Shown here: piece after piece, positions 5,691 through 9,093 of the stretch
Layout: the number at the start of each line of letters is the position of its first letter
How positions within the stretch are numbered: the first letter of the stretch is position 1
NCBI GenBank assembly: GCA_028696285.1
Contig: JAQVHJ010000069.1
Location: 1 to 9,093, forward strand
From: a bacterium
Lineage (GTDB): Bacteria > AUK180 > JAQVHJ01
Length of the DNA stretch: 9,093 nucleotides
Direction of reading: 5' to 3'
Translations under genes and position numbers: made by a program
Notes under the pieces: model-generated
Database searches by the model: none
What the model saw: only the letters and a program-made list of their open reading frames with translations
Told to the model about the DNA's origin: nothing

Positions 5691-8600
5691 GGCCTGCCTG
5701 ATAATTTAGAATTGATCTCCTGTAAATGCTTCTTAATATAGCACAGGAACTCCTTCCTGTTATTTTCCTTATTTAATTTCATCGCTCTATGAAAATATTC
5801 TTTGCTTCGATTGTAATTCTTGCGTAATTTTTCAATTAATGCTAAGGCATAATAATCATCAGGGTTATCTTCGGAAGAATCAAGTCCTTCCTTTTTAGCA
5901 ATAATACTAACCTCCTCCATAACCTTTAATCCCTTTTGAAGATGGTTAAATTCTAAATACATGCGGCTTAAAAGATTAAATGAATAAAATGTAAAATCAT
6001 GAGAGAGTCCGAATGTCCTTTTTGTAAAGGTCAGTAATTTATTTGCGTAAAAGACGGCTTCCTTCTCCTTTCTTAAAAAACAGTAGTTATTTGCAAGGCC
6101 TGAATAAACAAAAGTTAAATAGGGATCCGACTCGCCGGATGCTTTATTCAGGATTCTTTCTGCATGAAATAAATATTCAATGCTTTTTTCCGATTCCTGA
6201 TTCTCCCTGTAGTTATCCGCAATCAATATTATGTTTTCAATATTTATATAATGATCTTTTCCGTAAATACCTTTTAAGATTTCAAGCGACTTAAAAAGAT
6301 ATTTCCTTCCAAGCATTATTTTATTCTTTTTCAGATATACCCTTCCCAGTTTTTGATAAGAATCTGTTAAATCGATTTTATTTGTAATTTTTATTTTTTT
6401 TAAAATACGGATAGATTCCTTTGCATATTTAATAGATTCGTCATATTCATTCATGAAATCAAGACTTATCGAATAGGCAAGCAGACACTTTGCAAAACTA
6501 CCGGAATTTATTTCTCTTTTTTTTCGGTGAATCTTTATTGCTTCTTCATAAAGTTCTTTTGCCTTTACATATTCAGATAAGTACAGAAATAAATTGCCAT
6601 AAAACAAAATCTTCCGAGCATAGGGAATTGAATTGATACCAAAATATTTTTTGACAATTTCAGCTGCTCTCTTCAAATAAATCTCTGCTTTTTTAAAATC
6701 ACTTAATTGTAAATATGTAATTCCCATTCCCATATAAGACTCTGATAATTGCTCCGCAAATTCATTATTCATCTTTTTAGGGAATGACTTTATTGAATTT
6801 GTAAAACATTCTATACTTTGTGAACGCTTCCCTTCAGAAAGATAGGCATATCCCAAGTCTGAGTAATATTTACCTTTATTCTCTTTTAATTCACCGGCGA
6901 GAGCAAGAACTTTATTAAGGCATTCAACTATTTTATCAAAATTAAATGCCTCGCGATAAAAATAACTATATGCCCCGTAATAATATTCTAAGGCCTTTCG
7001 TTTTTCCCCCGCATTTCTATAATGAAATGCAATATTATATGATTTACTCAGATTATTTTTATATAATTTCTCCATAATCTCCCCTGCAAATTTATGCAGT
7101 TCCTTAAGCCGTGATTTCAACTGCATTTCATAAGCTGTTTCCTGAAGAAGAGCGTGTAAAAAACTGTATTTAATATTATCTATTTCTGTCCAGATCTTTT
7201 CATTCATACCCTCGTTGAGCAAGCCGGAAATATCTTTTTCATTTATTGCAAATACTCTTTTCAGATTCTCAAGTCTTTTAACAGTATTGCGCAATACATT
7301 CCTTTCGAACTCCATCCCGAATACGGATGTTATATGAACCAGTTCCCGTAAATTGTTATCAAGTGAATCAATACGTGAAATAAGTAAGGAATTTAAATTA
7401 CTTGGTATCCCGCTTACCGGCTTATTAAAAACTAAAAGGCCGTTTTCTACCGATAAATACTCCCTGCTTAAGAACAGGCAAAATTGCTCAAGATAAAATG
7501 GATTTCCCTGGGTTCTGGTTAAAAGGAAGTCCGTGACATCCCGGCTGGGTGAAGCGGAAAATCTTGAAGAGATAAATTCCTCCACATCATTTCGTGACAG
7601 GAGATTTAAATCCAATGAATCCACCGGGATCTTATCCGGTAATTTAAATTTATTTTCAGTATCCTCCTTAAATCGGGATAATGCAATAACCTTAACCGGT
7701 GAACTTTGACAATTTTCAAGAATATTTGATATTAATTTCTTTGATTCATTGTCTATCGCATGGATGTCGTCAAATATTAATAAGGAAGGTTTTAATATTG
7801 TTAAGAGTTTGAAAAAATCTATTATTGTTTGATTGATTATCTCCGGCCTTGATTTTGGCGGGATATTTTCATAAACAGAACCTTTCCAATGCAAATTGCA
7901 GAGCGATCCGATTACTGATATATTCCTTTCAAGGTCATCAAACAGCGCTTTTTCACTCTTTTTCAACCGCGACGCTTTTAATAATTTATTAAATTCATTT
8001 GTAAATTTCTCTTTTCTTTCATTGTCCGGAATATTTTCTTCCAAATTAAAAAACCGCTTGAAGAAATCAATGAATGGATTTAATGGTGTTTTTAAAATCA
8101 TTTCCGGGTAAAAATTAAAAACATGAATATCCTTGTTTTTCAGATTATTCTGAATCCATGTTTTTATCAGAAATGTCTTTCCGATTCCCGGGGCGCCGTA
8201 AATGTAGCTTATTCCTCCGAATTTCCCCCGGAAAATAGGTGATATCATTTTATCCAGGTGTTTTATTTCTGATTTACGTCCAATCGTTTTCAGGCCTGTT
8301 TCCTGCGTACTCGCGCTTTTCTCTGCTTTCAATTCATGGAGATTAATAATCGTTGACTTCCCCTTGACGGAGACTGAACGCTGAGCTGAATAATCAAACG
8401 AGAGATTTGTTTGATTATAAATGTCATCAGAAACAAATATTTTCCCCGGCACAGATGCTGCCATTAATCTTGAAGACATATTAACCACATCACCTAAGCA
8501 AGAATAGTGATCCTGGTTTTTACCCCCGATAAAACCGGCATAAACAATTCCTGATGTTATACCAAACTTAATTTTATTCCCGAATTCCTTCTTCAATACT

Positions 8601-9093
8601 AATGCCAACTGGAGTGAACGCTTTATATTATTCTCAAAAGACTTCGGCGCACCGATAAATACAAGTATTGTATTGCCCTTGTCTCCAAATCCGATATGAT
8701 TGATATATCCCTGGAATTGCGTTATGGATGAGAGAATCTTTTTGAGGAATTGCTCAAGTTGAGAATGATTTGGAAAATCTTTAAATCCGATAAAGATTGA
8801 TACAACATCGCGAAATTCCCCCTGATAATGCTGGGTCTGAATAGCGGGAAGAATAAAATGTTTTAAAATCTCCGTATCCTGCTTTAATCTTGCCTTCTTT
8901 ATTGAAGGAGTTTTTCTTTTCTCACTTATATTGAATAAATAATAACCTGAAGATATTTTTTTTATTTTATCGTTATATTTTATGCCTGCTTTTTTTAAAT
9001 TTTCATCAATTACAAAATTTTCTTTATCGGAATATTTTTCTGCTTTTACGGAATTAACGATAGGAATTCCCTTAAAATAATAGGAATAATATT
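5687..9093 (-). CDS. sAC-like signalling protein: cyclase domain(s), AAA/STAND ATPase and TPR tail (5' end beyond window)
   Basis: The minus-strand frame is open from TAG at 5689-5687 to the right edge: 1134 visible codons and no start. A TTG at 8608-8606 lies inside the cyclase domain and is not a credible start. In order the protein shows: the end of a probable first cyclase domain and linker (about 9091-8825, with a GIPIVNSV segment); a second class III cyclase-homology domain (about 8821-8330); a P-loop ATPase with Walker A GAPGIGKT (8197-8174) and Walker B LLIFDD (about 8 kb to 7.77 kb), plus 'RTQGNPFYLEQ' and 'FLHALLQETAY' as in AAA_16/MalT-like ATPases; and a TPR superhelix over about the last 450 residues. 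The order matches mammalian soluble adenylyl cyclase (ADCY10) and bacterial relatives, which make cAMP in the cytosol. In the second domain the catalytic Asn and Arg of N-x3-R (NMSSR) are kept, but the first metal Asp is absent (IFIGF). The gene converges on the plus-strand run with a 4-bp stop overlap. Confidence 0.85.
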   Translation of the reverse strand, partial: YYSYYFKGIPIVNSVKAEKYSDKENFVIDENLKKAGIKYNDKIKKISSGYYLFNISEKRKTPSIKKARLKQDTEILKHFILPAIQTQHYQGEFRDVVSIFIGFKDFPNHSQLEQFLKKILSSITQFQGYINHIGFGDKGNTILVFIGAPKSFENNIKRSLQLALVLKKEFGNKIKFGITSGIVYAGFIGGKNQDHYSCLGDVVNMSSRLMAASVPGKIFVSDDIYNQTNLSFDYSAQRSVSVKGKSTIINLHELKAEKSASTQETGLKTIGRKSEIKHLDKMISPIFRGKFGGISYIYGAPGIGKTFLIKTWIQNNLKNKDIHVFNFYPEMILKTPLNPFIDFFKRFFNLEENIPDNERKEKFTNEFNKLLKASRLKKSEKALFDDLERNISVIGSLCNLHWKGSVYENIPPKSRPEIINQTIIDFFKLLTILKPSLLIFDDIHAIDNESKKLISNILENCQSSPVKVIALSRFKEDTENKFKLPDKIPVDSLDLNLLSRNDVEEFISSRFSASPSRDVTDFLLTRTQGNPFYLEQFCLFLSREYLSVENGLLVFNKPVSGIPSNLNSLLISRIDSLDNNLRELVHITSVFGMEFERNVLRNTVKRLENLKRVFAINEKDISGLLNEGMNEKIWTEIDNIKYSFLHALLQETAYEMQLKSRLKELHKFAGEIMEKLYKNNLSKSYNIAFHYRNAGEKRKALEYYYGAYSYFYREAFNFDKIVECLNKVLALAGELKENKGKYYSDLGYAYLSEGKRSQSIECFTNSIKSFPKKMNNEFAEQLSESYMGMGITYLQLSDFKKAEIYLKRAAEIVKKYFGINSIPYARKILFYGNLFLYLSEYVKAKELYEEAIKIHRKKREINSGSFAKCLLAYSISLDFMNEYDESIKYAKESIRILKKIKITNKIDLTDSYQKLGRVYLKKNKIMLGRKYLFKSLEILKGIYGKDHYINIENIILIADNYRENQESEKSIEYLFHAERILNKASGESDPYLTFVYSGLANNYCFLRKEKEAVFYANKLLTFTKRTFGLSHDFTFYSFNLLSRMYLEFNHLQKGLKVMEEVSIIAKKEGLDSSEDNPDDYYALALIEKLRKNYNRSKEYFHRAMKLNKENNRKEFLCYIKKHLQEINSKLSGRP

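Noticed and set aside
8606..8608. TTG as start codon of the cyclase/ATPase/TPR gene
   Set aside because: The frame stays open to the window edge, and the residues encoded upstream complete the cyclase domain (GDKG, IFIGF), so the start lies outside the window.

Overview
The window is AT-rich and gene-dense. The features point to a Gram-negative bacterium: two lipoproteins with clear lipoboxes, good Shine-Dalgarno sites before several genes, and a near-perfect sigma70-type promoter. The GCGAAGCAATCT-type repeat at the left edge, the DUF3788 gene and the soluble-adenylyl-cyclase-like giant would fit an Ignavibacteria/FCB-type or similar environmental lineage. That placement is a guess. Sigma70-like promoter spacing and strong Shine-Dalgarno sites argue against a typical Bacteroidia genome.

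Layout. Bases 1-224 hold no gene. They contain a hairpin-forming interspersed repeat (about 18-61), an AT-rich stretch with nothing recognisable (62-142), and a consensus promoter (143-171). From 225 to 5690 there are eight plus-strand genes with gaps of 12-23 bp or overlaps, so they probably form one operon-like run. In order they are: a lipoprotein with two Cache-like sensor modules (225-1145), an NCS2 purine/pyrimidine permease (1164-2504), a small lipoprotein (2528-3046), a YbjN-like gene broken by two in-frame TAA codons (3063-3500), an unrecognised 185-aa protein (3497-4054), a class I SAM methyltransferase (4070-4786), a four-helix membrane protein (4799-5305) and a DUF3788 protein (5289-5690). 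On the minus strand, converging with that run and overlapping it by 4 bp, is the 3' part of a very large gene (5687 to beyond the right edge). It encodes a soluble-adenylyl-cyclase-like protein: the end of a probable first cyclase domain, a second cyclase-homology domain, an AAA/STAND ATPase and a long TPR tail.

How the genes may work together. The Cache lipoprotein and the permease sit directly behind the promoter and have short spacing. A periplasmic ligand-binding or sensing role linked to nucleobase uptake is a reasonable inference. The permease lacks the usual acidic residue in TM8 and has Ser at the first position of its signature motif, so its substrate may not be a classical base. The genes from 2528 to 5690 are small, AT-richer and mostly of unknown function, resembling an accessory tail. 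The minus-strand giant is a separate cytosolic signalling unit.

The most notable observations are the double in-frame stop in the YbjN-like gene, whose original frame is supported by an ATGA junction with the next gene; the atypical NCS2 binding-site residues; the stand-alone tandem-Cache lipoprotein; and the sAC-like multidomain protein with a degenerate second cyclase domain. I found no CRISPR array, tRNA, rRNA, transposase or integron attachment site.
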